From Euryhalocaulis caribicus (lineage in GTDB: Bacteria; Pseudomonadota; Alphaproteobacteria; Caulobacterales; Maricaulaceae): a stretch of 64,000 bases of DNA. Numbering within the stretch: position 1 is the first letter of the stretch; the number at the start of each line of letters is the position of its first letter. A program made the position numbers and the translations under genes. This document shows positions 51,374 to 59,631 of this stretch, piece after piece. The DNA is taken from contig NZ_ASJA01000013.1 of the NCBI RefSeq assembly GCF_000412185.1, positions 32,319 through 96,318 of the forward strand, written 5' to 3'. Below the pieces are notes generated by a model. It was not told the DNA's origin and did not search any database. It saw only the letters and a list, made by a program, of their open reading frames with translations.

Positions 51374-51853
51374 TCAGTGGCATTTCTTCAGGCCGCGATT
51401 GAGCAGCCAGTAATTGATCGGCCAGGCCGCCAGGAAACCGGCGGGAACGGCCACGGCGACGCCCAGCCAGAACTGCCAGTGGAAAACCGATCCGGCCTGC
51501 ATGCCGCCCACCGCATAATCCGCGGCGTTCATCGCGATTTCCATCACGCCGATGGATATGACCTCCCCCACCCAGATCAGCTGCAGGGCGCGCCAGAACG
51601 TGACGCCCTCCCGGCGCATGACGGGGACAAGGCCCAGCGTAAACCCGGAAAGATAGGCCAGCGCGGTCGCCAGCCCGATCGTCGCCCAGACGCCAAGCCC
51701 GATGCTGACCCCGATCATCAGGCCGGCGACTTCCCCAATCACGCACCCTGTCAGGCAGTGCAGCGTCGCTTGCGCGGCCGTGACAATTTTCGAGCCGCCA
51801 TGCGGGCCATGTCCGCCCGTGGTCTCGCATCCGGAATGATCTGCCGCCGTCAT
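51374..51853 (-). CDS. DUF4396 membrane protein of the copper cluster
   Basis: This is a 159-residue protein with a His/Cys-rich N-terminus (H-S-G-C-E and G-G-H-G-P-H-G-G) and about four membrane helices, the first containing L-H-C-L-T-G-C-V-I-G-E. The pattern is that of DUF4396, often found beside metal-handling genes. The His and Cys residues may bind a metal. A perfect CsoR-type palindrome lies about 30 bases upstream, so it is likely to be copper-induced separately from the operon. An AAAGGA ribosome-binding site lies eight bases before the ATG. Confidence 0.82.
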   Translation of the reverse strand: MTAADHSGCETTGGHGPHGGSKIVTAAQATLHCLTGCVIGEVAGLMIGVSIGLGVWATIGLATALAYLSGFTLGLVPVMRREGVTFWRALQLIWVGEVISIGVMEIAMNAADYAVGGMQAGSVFHWQFWLGVAVAVPAGFLAAWPINYWLLNRGLKKCH

Positions 51854-51881
51854 CGGGAAAGTCCTTTGCCCTGTCTCAATC

Positions 51882-51904
51882 TATATACCCCATTGGGGTA
51901 TATA
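51882..51904. promoter_or_regulatory. CsoR-type operator upstream of the DUF4396 gene
   Basis: A perfect palindrome of ten bases on each side (TATATACCCC, ATT, GGGGTATATA) lies at the DUF4396 promoter. The core ATACCCC/GGGGTAT matches the operators of copper-sensing CsoR repressors, and its right arm contains a TATATA that could be the -10 element. Confidence 0.75.
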
Positions 51905-51938
51905 TGAGGAGCCCTCCAGGCCGGTTCAAGCGGCCCGG

Positions 51939-53153
51939 TCAGCCGATCAGCGGCGGAACCAGCAGGCCCAGCCCCAGCCAGCCAAAAGCGGCGAGGGCGA
52001 GGACGAACAGGATCCGCTCCGACCACTGGCCGCCGGTCAGCGCGCCAAACCCGGCCGTGCGCCATTTCCAGAGCAGGAAGACCGCGCTCACCGCCGCGAA
52101 GGCGATATTGAGGAACATCGTGTAATCGACGGAAAAGAAGTCCCTGTCCGTCACGCTCTGCGCAGAGGCGGAGTCCGGCAACAGCCCGAGCGCGGCAAAG
52201 CCGTAATGCAGGACCAGCGCGGTCGCGATGAGGATAGCCAGGAATACGCCCAGTATGTAGAGCGCCATTCTCCATCCGTAATATTTCGCCTGTATCCGCA
52301 GCACCGGGAAAACCACCAGGTCACTGAAAATGAACGCCATGATCCCGGCGAAGCTCACTCCATTGCCAAACAGGACCGCGGCCAGCGGAATATTCCCCAT
52401 CGACCCGATGAAGGTGAAAAACGCGGCGACAGGGCCGATCAGCGTATGGACAAGAATCTGCCAGAAGGCGGGATCCTGTCCCTGCCCGGAGCCGACGAAC
52501 AGCGCCTGGAAGAAGCTTTTGGGCACGAAGGCTGCGATGATTCCGGCGACGGTGAAGCCCACCGTCACGTCCTTCCACACCATGCCCCATTCCATGACAT
52601 AGCGGTTGGCGACCTTGCGCCAGCCCTCGGCGCTCCGGATCAGCGTCTTCCAGTCGGGAATATCGGAGTCGTCTTCGCCGCTTTCCTGTTCGCGGGCGGT
52701 TTCCCGCGCCTTTTCGACCAGTTTTTTCGGGAAGGTCAGACGGACCAGAAGCCACATCAGCAGGATCAGCAGCACGCCGCCGGCATATTCGCCCACCACG
52801 AATTGCCAGCCAAGAAACACCGCGATGACGATGCCCAGCTCCACCACCAGATTGGTGGAGGCCAGCAGGAAGGCGAGCGAGGGGATCAGCCCGGCGCCCT
52901 TCGTGAACAGAGCCCGCGTGGTGGAGAGCGCCGCGAAAGAACAGGAGCTGGAGATGAAGCCGAAAAACGCGCCCAGCCCGACGCTCTTCGCCCCGGTCTC
53001 GCCCATGCTCTGTTTCATTCGCTCCCGGGTCACGAAGACCTGGATCATGGACGAGATCAGATAGCCCAGCCCGAACGCCCAGAACGCCATCCAGAACAGG
53101 CCCGCCGTGGTGACGGCGGACTGATGCCAGGTTTCGAGGAATCCATTGGTCAT
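51939..53153 (-). CDS. Permease of the UPF0718/ArsP-like family
   Basis: This is a protein of about 404 residues with about nine hydrophobic helices in two blocks joined by a charged cytosolic loop (about residues 135-175). The F-I-S-S-S-C-S-F-A-A-L-S-T-T-R-A-L-F motif in the first block and S-M-G-N-I-P-L-A-A in the second are internal repeats of the family. Related proteins move metalloids or metals; the position after PepSY and DUF411 suggests copper or a related metal. The chosen ATG matches the first helix. Confidence 0.85.
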   Translation of the reverse strand: MTNGFLETWHQSAVTTAGLFWMAFWAFGLGYLISSMIQVFVTRERMKQSMGETGAKSVGLGAFFGFISSSCSFAALSTTRALFTKGAGLIPSLAFLLASTNLVVELGIVIAVFLGWQFVVGEYAGGVLLILLMWLLVRLTFPKKLVEKARETAREQESGEDDSDIPDWKTLIRSAEGWRKVANRYVMEWGMVWKDVTVGFTVAGIIAAFVPKSFFQALFVGSGQGQDPAFWQILVHTLIGPVAAFFTFIGSMGNIPLAAVLFGNGVSFAGIMAFIFSDLVVFPVLRIQAKYYGWRMALYILGVFLAILIATALVLHYGFAALGLLPDSASAQSVTDRDFFSVDYTMFLNIAFAAVSAVFLLWKWRTAGFGALTGGQWSERILFVLALAAFGWLGLGLLVPPLIG

Positions 53154-53161
53154 AAAGCCTC

Positions 53162-53905
53162 TCAGCCCTGGCTGGCGGCGGACATCGCCCGCCGTCTCCG
53201 GCGGCGGACCCATTCGGGCTTCAGGATGCGGTAAAAGATCAGGACAAGCCCGCTGATCGAAACGGCCAGCCCAAGGCCGGAGGCCAGCTTGACCAGCCAG
53301 TTATTGAAATTGTCCCGCCCCTGATAATCCATGATGTGGAGCATCCAGGCGACGTCATAGATGCGCCAGAGCCGGGTGCGCACGGTCTCCACATCCCCCG
53401 TAACCGGGTTCATGTAGAGCCGGGTGGCGGCGCTGTCGTCGAACTCCACCTGCCAGACGGGGGTATAGTTTCGCCACTCGATGGGCGCTTCGGTCAGAAG
53501 GCGCGCGGACGCCACCGCCGCGTCCCCGCGATAAGCCCCGCGCGCAAGGTCACGGATCGCGGCCTCGTCCAGCGGCGCCGCTTCAGCCCCGGTGCGGGCG
53601 TCGATCAGCCTCGCGCTCGTGGCGCCTTCGACGCGGTAGAGCATCCGGCCGGCGGACGGGCGCAGGGTTATCGATCTGGCTTCCCCCTGATAGGCGGCAA
53701 GGATCTCGCCGGGCGGGATGATTCCTTGCGTGCTGATAGCGCCAGAATAGCCCCGCTCGGCGCGGTCCTCGCCCCGCACGGTCTCGATATCATAGAGCAC
53801 CATCACCAGGCCGCTGGCGACCCAGAGCGTGACCTGTATGCCGATCGCCAGTCCGATCCATTTATGGATCCAGGTGAAGAATTTCTGACGCTTGATGGCG
53901 CTCAT
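53162..53905 (-). CDS. PepSY domain membrane protein
   Basis: This is a protein of about 247 residues. One membrane helix near the N-terminus (after F-F-T-W-I-H-K-W-I-G) and one near the C-terminus flank an extracytoplasmic region with a PepSY-like pattern (Y-M-N-P-V-T-G-D-V). His residues in the helices (W-I-H-K and M-L-H-I-M-D) resemble haem or metal ligands of flavoreductase-like PepSY proteins. The start lies inside the end of the DUF411 gene, a 44-base overlap. Confidence 0.84.
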   Translation of the reverse strand: MSAIKRQKFFTWIHKWIGLAIGIQVTLWVASGLVMVLYDIETVRGEDRAERGYSGAISTQGIIPPGEILAAYQGEARSITLRPSAGRMLYRVEGATSARLIDARTGAEAAPLDEAAIRDLARGAYRGDAAVASARLLTEAPIEWRNYTPVWQVEFDDSAATRLYMNPVTGDVETVRTRLWRIYDVAWMLHIMDYQGRDNFNNWLVKLASGLGLAVSISGLVLIFYRILKPEWVRRRRRRAMSAASQG

Positions 53906-54362
53906 GCGTTTCCCCTCTTTCGTACCGGCCCGGTTTCTCGATTTCGGCGAACACGCCGCCATCGCCGCCGATTGTCATGATCTTGAACGGGGCGGCCTTG
54001 ATCCCGCCCATGCCGGGGGAGCCCAGCGGCATGCCCGGCAGGGAGACGCCGATGATGTCGGGTTCTTCGGCCAGCAATTTCTCGATGGCCTCGACCGGAA
54101 CGTGACCCTCGACCACATAGCCTTTCACCAGAAGCGTGTGGCAGCCCTGAAGGGCGGGCGGAATCTGATGCTTCTCCTTGATCGCGGCCAGTTTCTCCGG
54201 CGGCGTTTCGACGACGGTCACGTCAAAGCCGTTCTCTCGCAGATATTCCGCGTGGCCCGTGCAGCAGCCGCAGAACGGATCCTTGTACATGGTCGCCGAC
54301 TGCGCGACGGCGGTCAGGGGAAGCAGCAACGCCGCGGCAAGCAGAATAATGAAGCGTTTCAT
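53862..54362 (-). CDS. DUF411 periplasmic metal-binding protein
   Basis: This is a protein of about 166 residues with a signal peptide. The core holds the metal-binding motif F-C-G-C-C-T-G-H and the later G-C-H-T, V-K-G-Y-V-V-E-G-H-V-P and S-L-P-G-M-P-L-G-S-P-G-M stretches of the DUF411 family, which occurs in copper and other metal operons. The last 20 residues extend past the usual end and read into the PepSY gene, which may be a run-on from loss of an earlier stop. Confidence 0.87.
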   Translation of the reverse strand: MKRFIILLAAALLLPLTAVAQSATMYKDPFCGCCTGHAEYLRENGFDVTVVETPPEKLAAIKEKHQIPPALQGCHTLLVKGYVVEGHVPVEAIEKLLAEEPDIIGVSLPGMPLGSPGMGGIKAAPFKIMTIGGDGGVFAEIEKPGRYERGETHERHQASEILHLDP

Positions 54363-54376
54363 TGTCATATCCTTGT

Positions 54377-55120
54377 CTAGTACCAGAGCCGCACGCCGAT
54401 AACGGCGGAAACGGCGTCTTCCTTCTCGCCCAGCCCCCGCGCAATGGAGGCCGTCTCGCCCAGCGTCCGCGACCACGAAACGCCGATATAAGGCGCGATT
54501 TCGCGCTTGATCTCATAACGCAGGCGAACCCCGGTCTCGAGTTCCGTGAAGCCCGCGCCCAGATCGCGGTCCGCGACATCCTGAAAGGCGAAGCCCGTCT
54601 CTATCCGGGGTTGCAGGATCAGGCGCTGGGTCAGAAGAAGGTCGTATTCCCCCTCGAAGGATGCGGTGAAATCGCCTTCCTCGCTGAGATAGCCTTCCAG
54701 ATCGACCTCGAACCAGTAGGGCGCGAGGCCCTGAAGCCCGATCTGCGCATAGGTGCGGGAATCAGGCTCGATGTCCTGCCGTATGCCGGCCTGAACATCG
54801 AAATAGGGGCTGATGGCGCGGCCATAGAGAAGCTCGATCTCCGCGGCCTCCGTCTCTCCGTCGATCAGGGTCTCGCCCTCCGTTTCGACCCAGACGCGAT
54901 TATAATCGCCGCCATACCAGGCCGATCCGTCCCAGACGAAAACCTCATCGCCATTGCCGGACTGCCATTCCAGCCGGTCGGCCAGGATCATGTATTGCGG
55001 CTCTCCGCCCATTTCGTGCCGGACATCGCCGCGGCTTTCGCTGTGACCGCCGCCGCTCTGGGCGAACGCCGTCAGGGGCGCGAGGGCGCAGGCGAGCGCC
55101 AGTTGCATGGTCCGCGTCAT
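54377..55120 (-). CDS. copB: Copper resistance protein B, outer-membrane
   Basis: This is a 247-residue protein with a signal peptide (cleaved near A-F-A-Q). The remainder is a beta-barrel-like sequence with alternating hydrophobic residues and a terminal aromatic residue (R-L-W-Y). Family pattern includes G-G-D-Y-N-R-V-W-V-E-T-E-G. The Met/His-rich N-terminal extension seen in many CopB proteins is mostly absent here. Its start overlaps the copA stop by one base (TAATG). It likely forms an outer-membrane copper route. Confidence 0.92.
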   Translation of the reverse strand: MTRTMQLALACALAPLTAFAQSGGGHSESRGDVRHEMGGEPQYMILADRLEWQSGNGDEVFVWDGSAWYGGDYNRVWVETEGETLIDGETEAAEIELLYGRAISPYFDVQAGIRQDIEPDSRTYAQIGLQGLAPYWFEVDLEGYLSEEGDFTASFEGEYDLLLTQRLILQPRIETGFAFQDVADRDLGAGFTELETGVRLRYEIKREIAPYIGVSWSRTLGETASIARGLGEKEDAVSAVIGVRLWY

Positions 55121-57000
55121 TACAGAACCTCCCCGTGATCGCCATGTTTCGAATGAGAACCGGGATGGCCGGGCGCCACATCTTCAGCCACCCGGACCAC
55201 GCGCATCATGCCCGCCTCCATGTGGTAGAGAAGATGGCAGTGGAAGGCCCAGTCGCCGGGCTCGTCGGCGGTGATCAACATGGATCGTTTCGTACCCGGT
55301 TCGACGTTTACGACATGCTTCAGCGGCCGCCGGGCCGCCCCGGTCTCCAGCTCCACGAACATGCCGTGCAAATGGATCGGGTGCGCCATCATGGTGTCGT
55401 TCACCAGCGTCAGGCGAAGCCGCTCGCCATAGCGGAACAGGATGGGGCCATCGACTTCGTTGAACTTCACGCCGTCGAACGACCACATATAGCGTTCCAT
55501 ATTGCTGGTCAGGTGCAGCTCAACCTCCCGCGCCGGCGGGCGGGGATCCTTGTTGGGGCCAAGATTTTCAAGCTGTGAATAGGTCAGCACCCGCCAGCCG
55601 TCATTGCCCAGCCCGTTGCCCGGATCGTCCAGCCGCTCCTGCGGGTTCATCGCCTCCATGGCGACGGCGGGACCCCCGGGGTGGTTATGGGCGGCGTCCA
55701 TCATGTCCATGCCGCTCATATCGTCCATGGCCATGCCGCCTCCGGCGCCGGCTGCGCCCTCCTGCATCTTCATGCCGCCCATATCGTGGCCGGAATGATC
55801 CATGCCGGACATGTCATGACCGGAATGGTCCATGCCGGATTTCATCTTTTCGCCGGGTTTCGCGGCGGCCATGCCGCCCATCGCGCCGTGGCTCATGCCG
55901 CCCATACCCATGTCCTGCATGGTCAGCAGGAAGGGCTCGCGCAGGGCCGGAACTTCCGCGCGCATACCGGCGCGCGGGGCCAGCGTGCCGCGGGCATAGC
56001 CTGAGCGATCCATGGATTCGGCGAAGATCGTATAGGCCCGGTCCTCGCGCGGCTCGACCATCACGTCATAGGTTTCGGCGACCGAGATACGGAATTCATC
56101 GGTCTCGACAGGGCTGACATTCTGGCCGTCCGTGCCCACGACCGTCATGGGAAGGCCGGGGATGCGCACGTCGAAATAGCTCATGGCCGAGCCGTTGATG
56201 AAGCGCAGCCGCACCCGCTCTCCAGGATTGAACAGTCCGGTCCAGTTCGCATCCGGCCCCGTCCCGTTCATCAGATAAGTGTAGGTGGCGCCGGTCACGT
56301 CTGCGATGTCGGTGCGCATCATGCGCATCTCCGCCCACATCTTGCGGTCGGAAATCGCCTGCCCCAGCCCCTTGTCGCGCACGTCGTTCAGAAAGTCGCC
56401 GACCGTGCGCTTGTTGTAATTGTAGTAGTCGGAGTGCTTCTTCAGCTTTGCGAAGATCCGCTCCGGATCCTCGAAGCTCCAGTCCGACAGCATGACGATA
56501 TATTCCCGGTCATAGGCGACCGGGTCCGGCTCCGCCGGGTCGATGATGATCGGCCCGTAAACGCCGGTCTGTTCCTGAAACCGGGAATGGGAGTGGTACC
56601 AGTAGGTGCCGCTCTGACGCACCGGATAGCGGTAGGTGAAGGTCTCGCCCGGCGCGATCCCGTCAAACGTCACGCCGGGCACGCCGTCCTGGTCATTGGG
56701 CAGCAGCAGGCCATGCCAGTGGAGGGACGAAGTATCGGCAAGCCGGTTGGTGACGCGCAGCGTCACGTCCTTGCCCTCCTGAAACCGCAATAACGGGCCA
56801 GGAATGCCGCCATTGATGGTGGTGGCGACGGCGCGCCGCCCGCCCAGCTCGAACGGCGTCTCGGCGATGGTAAGGTCGAAGGCCTGTTGCGCGCCCGATT
56901 GAAGGGATGCGGCGCGCGCCCAGGCCGGGACCAGTTGCGATGCGCCAAGGGCGGCCGCGCCGCCTGCGGCGCTTTGCAGGAATTGTCGTCTGGAAAACAT
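55120..57000 (-). CDS. copA: Copper resistance multicopper oxidase
   Basis: This is a 626-residue periplasmic oxidase of the PcoA/CopA type. The twin-arginine signal S-R-R-Q-F-L-Q-S-A shows export by Tat. Copper sites are H-W-H-G, W-Y-H-S-H-S, H-P-I-H-L-H-G and H-C-H-L-L-Y-H. Between the second and third domains lies a Met/His-rich insertion with repeated M-D-H-S-G-H-D-M units that probably bind extra copper. It oxidises Cu(I) in the periplasm. It lies below csoR and the Cys-rich gene and is coupled to copB. Confidence 0.96.
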   Translation of the reverse strand: MFSRRQFLQSAAGGAAALGASQLVPAWARAASLQSGAQQAFDLTIAETPFELGGRRAVATTINGGIPGPLLRFQEGKDVTLRVTNRLADTSSLHWHGLLLPNDQDGVPGVTFDGIAPGETFTYRYPVRQSGTYWYHSHSRFQEQTGVYGPIIIDPAEPDPVAYDREYIVMLSDWSFEDPERIFAKLKKHSDYYNYNKRTVGDFLNDVRDKGLGQAISDRKMWAEMRMMRTDIADVTGATYTYLMNGTGPDANWTGLFNPGERVRLRFINGSAMSYFDVRIPGLPMTVVGTDGQNVSPVETDEFRISVAETYDVMVEPREDRAYTIFAESMDRSGYARGTLAPRAGMRAEVPALREPFLLTMQDMGMGGMSHGAMGGMAAAKPGEKMKSGMDHSGHDMSGMDHSGHDMGGMKMQEGAAGAGGGMAMDDMSGMDMMDAAHNHPGGPAVAMEAMNPQERLDDPGNGLGNDGWRVLTYSQLENLGPNKDPRPPAREVELHLTSNMERYMWSFDGVKFNEVDGPILFRYGERLRLTLVNDTMMAHPIHLHGMFVELETGAARRPLKHVVNVEPGTKRSMLITADEPGDWAFHCHLLYHMEAGMMRVVRVAEDVAPGHPGSHSKHGDHGEVL

Positions 57001-57017
57001 GTCTGATCACTCCTTCA

Positions 57018-57033
57018 CGGGCGAAAACGCCCG
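57018..57033 (-). other. Hairpin in the copA leader
   Basis: A perfect CGGGCG/CGCCCG stem with an AAAA loop lies just upstream of the AAGGAG-type ribosome-binding site of copA. It might limit read-through or modulate translation; no T tract follows. Confidence 0.4.
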
Positions 57034-57081
57034 AAACGATCCGGTCAACGCCGCGCGCAGGACGTACGCGGCTGCGAAAAG

Positions 57082-57453
57082 TCAGGAGTGATGTTTGGGC
57101 GGCGAGTCCGGCGGACCGCCGGGGCGTAGAGGCACGGTGTCGGCCGCCATGCGGCGTAAATGCCGGGCGGCGGGGGAGGTTATAGGCGGAGAGGCGAGCA
57201 CAAGACCCGATAGCGCGCTGAAACAGGCGGCGCAGACGCATCCGTCGCAATCCTCGCCGCAGCAATCCTGCATATCCGTATCCACGGGCGTCTCCGCATC
57301 ATGGCAGGCTTCCGCGTCCGGCGCGGACATCATGGCGGAGGCCATCTCCATCGGCGCGTCGTGCGCGGCCATCGCCGGCGCGGCGGGCAGCGCCAGACTG
57401 GCCGCCAGAACCAGCATCGCGGCAAGCCGGGCCAGAGCGCGGCCTCCGGTCAT
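57082..57453 (-). CDS. Cys-rich secreted hypothetical protein of the copper cluster
   Basis: This is a protein of about 123 residues with a signal peptide (A-A-M-L-V-L-A-A-S-L-A-L-P-A-A-P-A-M-A). The mature part has C50-H51 and a cluster C64-C65-x3-C69-x2-C72-x1-C74-x2-C77, many more Cys than its neighbours. A Pro-rich tail follows. It resembles DUF2946-type small secreted proteins in layout but is more Cys-rich. It may bind copper in the periplasm. The start overlaps the csoR stop (TGATG). Confidence 0.72.
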   Translation of the reverse strand: MTGGRALARLAAMLVLAASLALPAAPAMAAHDAPMEMASAMMSAPDAEACHDAETPVDTDMQDCCGEDCDGCVCAACFSALSGLVLASPPITSPAARHLRRMAADTVPLRPGGPPDSPPKHHS

Positions 57454-57734
57454 CAGGCCGCGCCTTTCGTGCGCGGCAGGATGCGGATCAACTCGTCCAC
57501 CTTGGCGCGGCGCTCCTCCAGATCGTCGGAGGCCAGCGCCGTCTGGACACAGGTTTCCACGTGATCGGCCAGCACCAGCGACTCGACCTTGTCCAGCGCC
57601 GCGCGCGCGGCCTGGATCTGGGTAACGATATCGATGCAATAGCGCCCTTCCTCGACCATGGAGGACACGCCCCGGACCTGCCCCTCGATACGGGACAGGC
57701 GCTTGCGGATCGCGGCGGTATTATCGGCGCTCAT
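57453..57734 (-). CDS. csoR: CsoR-family copper-sensing repressor
   Basis: This is a protein of about 93 residues, all helical. The copper ligands C33, H58 and C62 match the Cys-His-Cys triad of CsoR, which distinguishes it from RcnR (His-rich) and FrmR (formaldehyde). The I-E-G-Q-V-R-G-V segment is the family signature. It should release DNA on Cu(I) binding and derepress the cluster. A palindrome at its own start suggests autoregulation. A second in-frame ATG lies two codons upstream. Confidence 0.94.
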   Translation of the reverse strand: MSADNTAAIRKRLSRIEGQVRGVSSMVEEGRYCIDIVTQIQAARAALDKVESLVLADHVETCVQTALASDDLEERRAKVDELIRILPRTKGAA

Positions 57735-57737
57735 GCA

Positions 57738-57756
57738 CATACCCTAGCGGGGTATG
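57738..57756. promoter_or_regulatory. CsoR-type operator over the csoR start
   Basis: The palindrome CATACCCT-AGC-GGGGTATG (one mismatch) shares the ATACCC/GGGTAT core with the operator at 51882. It overlaps the csoR ribosome-binding region, so the repressor would control its own transcript and the downstream cop genes. Confidence 0.65.
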
Positions 57757-57822
57757 GGCGCGGCGGTCAATTGCGTCCTAGCACGCCGCTTGCAGCGCGG
57801 CTTGCGAAAGGACTCTTTCGTT

Positions 57823-58899
57823 ATGAACGCCAGAACCGACAACCCTTTGAATGGACGGGATAATTATCTCACTCCGATCCGCCTGACGCTGGCGGCGGTT
57901 GTCGCGGTCTGGCACGCTTTTGCGGTCACTGGCGCCGAAAGGTTCCACGAACCGGCCATTGCGGGCCTGTCGCCCAGCTATATGGCTGTGAACGGGTTTT
58001 TCATCCTTTCGGGCTTCCTGATCGCTTCCAGCCTTGAGCGGCGGCGCGCGCTGATCCCGTTCGGGGTTTCGCGCCTGCTGCGCCTTTATCCGGCCCTGAT
58101 CGCGCTGGTTGTCACGGGCGCGATTCTGACGCTGTTCATTGGCGGGGACGGGGCGACCGGCAGCTGGCTCTATCCGCTGAAATCCCTGGTCTTCATGGAT
58201 TCCTCGGGCAGCTATCCGGGGCTTTTCTCCGATCATCCGCGCATCGCCTGGTCCATCCCGCTCTGGACGCTGCGATATGAAGTGATCGCCTATCTGATCG
58301 CGCCGGCGCTCTTCTTCCTCGGCTTGCGGGGCATTCGCGGCGCGGCGCTGATCTTCGCCTTCTTCACGGTCGGGTTCATCGTGGTGCAGCTGTGCAATTG
58401 CAGTCCGCACGCGGCAATCGTGCAGATGTTCCGCCTTGTCGCGGCCTTCTCTCTGGGCGGGCTGATCTTCGCTTTGCGAGACCATATCGGGTTCTCGTTC
58501 ACCCGGCTGGCGGGGGCGCTGGTGCTCTGCGCGCTGGCCTGGAACACGCCCGCCTTTGAGGCCGCGGCCAATCTGGTGCTGGCCTGGCTGCTGTTCCGGC
58601 TGGGCTATGCGCAGGGCGGGCCGCAGGCGCTCAAGAAAATTCCGGACTGGTCCTATGGCCTCTATATCTGGCACTGGCCGGTCTTCCAGCTGGTCTGGAT
58701 GGCGCAGCCCGGAATCGCGCCGCTGGCCATTCTGGCGCTCGGCATGCCGGTGTCGCTGGTCATTTCGGCGCTGAGCTGGCGTTATATAGAGCGCCCGGCG
58801 CTGAATCATAAAAAGACCGTCTCCGACTGGCTCACGGCCCGCGTCTCGCCTGTGTTTAACGGCGCCCGCGCCTTGATATTCGCCCGTTCAGGCGTATAA
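57823..58899 (+). CDS. Acyltransferase, OafA/3 family membrane protein
   Basis: This is a protein of about 358 residues with about ten hydrophobic helices. The family elements are an N-terminal L-T-P-I-R-L-x-L-A-x-x-V-x-x-W-H-A segment, R-L-L-R-L-Y-P-A-L, and the terminal Y-I-E-R-P region. Such enzymes O-acetylate or acylate LPS, peptidoglycan or exopolysaccharide sugars. It lies next to csoR on the opposite strand and is probably unrelated to copper. Confidence 0.9.
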   Translation: MNARTDNPLNGRDNYLTPIRLTLAAVVAVWHAFAVTGAERFHEPAIAGLSPSYMAVNGFFILSGFLIASSLERRRALIPFGVSRLLRLYPALIALVVTGAILTLFIGGDGATGSWLYPLKSLVFMDSSGSYPGLFSDHPRIAWSIPLWTLRYEVIAYLIAPALFFLGLRGIRGAALIFAFFTVGFIVVQLCNCSPHAAIVQMFRLVAAFSLGGLIFALRDHIGFSFTRLAGALVLCALAWNTPAFEAAANLVLAWLLFRLGYAQGGPQALKKIPDWSYGLYIWHWPVFQLVWMAQPGIAPLAILALGMPVSLVISALSWRYIERPALNHKKTVSDWLTARVSPVFNGARALIFARSGV

Positions 58900-59013
58900 G
58901 TCCGGTCCTTTCGAGAAGACCAGTCGTCCGTCCGGGCCAATTAACGGCATTGCCCGGCGACGCGAAACTCTAGCGGGACAGCGTATCGGAGGTCCCCGAA
59001 CAAGGAGACAAAA

Positions 59014-59214
59014 ATGCCGAAGATGAAGACGAAGTCGGGCGCCAAAAAGCGCTTCAAATTCACCGCGAATGGCAAGGTCAAGGCCGCGCAGGCGGGCAAA
59101 CGCCACGGCATGATCAAGCGCACGCCCAAGCAGATCCGCGACAAGCGGGGCACGGACGTGCTGGCTCCGGCCGACGCCAAGATCGTCAAGAAGTTCATGC
59201 CCTACCAGCGCTAG
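59014..59214 (+). CDS. rpmI: Ribosomal protein L35
   Basis: This 66-residue basic protein starts [14 protein letters not shown] and ends with the L35 tail. An AAGGAG ribosome-binding site lies upstream. It is the first gene of the rpmI-rplT pair. Confidence 0.97.
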   Translation: MPKMKTKSGAKKRFKFTANGKVKAAQAGKRHGMIKRTPKQIRDKRGTDVLAPADAKIVKKFMPYQR

Positions 59215-59262
59215 GCGCTTTCGGTAGACGGCAGATCATTTCGAATTTGAAGGAGCAATAGA

Positions 59263-59619
59263 ATGGCTCGAGTGAGTTCCGGCCCGGCGTCGCACGCCCG
59301 CCACAAGAAAGTTATCGCCAAGGCGAAAGGCTATTACGGCCGCCGCAAGAACACCTTCCGCGTCGCCAAGCAGGCCGTGGAAAAGGCCGCCCAGTACAGC
59401 TATCGCGACCGGCGCGTCCGCAAGCGTCAGTTCCGCCGCCTCTGGATCACCCGCATCAACGCCGCCGCGCGTCTGAGCGGCATCACGTACGGCCAGTTTA
59501 TGCACGGCCTCAAAGAGGCCGGCATCGAGCTGGACCGCAAGGTCCTGGCCGATATCGCGGTGCGGGAGCCGGAGGCTTTCGCGGCGCTGGCTGACCAGGC
59601 GAAAGCGGCCCTCAAGTAG
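59263..59619 (+). CDS. rplT: Ribosomal protein L20
   Basis: This 118-residue protein has the L20 blocks [30 protein letters not shown] and Y-G-Q-F-M-H-G-L. It is essential for large-subunit assembly. It follows rpmI by 48 bases. Confidence 0.98.
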   Translation: MARVSSGPASHARHKKVIAKAKGYYGRRKNTFRVAKQAVEKAAQYSYRDRRVRKRQFRRLWITRINAAARLSGITYGQFMHGLKEAGIELDRKVLADIAVREPEAFAALADQAKAALK

Positions 59620-59631
59620 GGCCGCCCCGCC

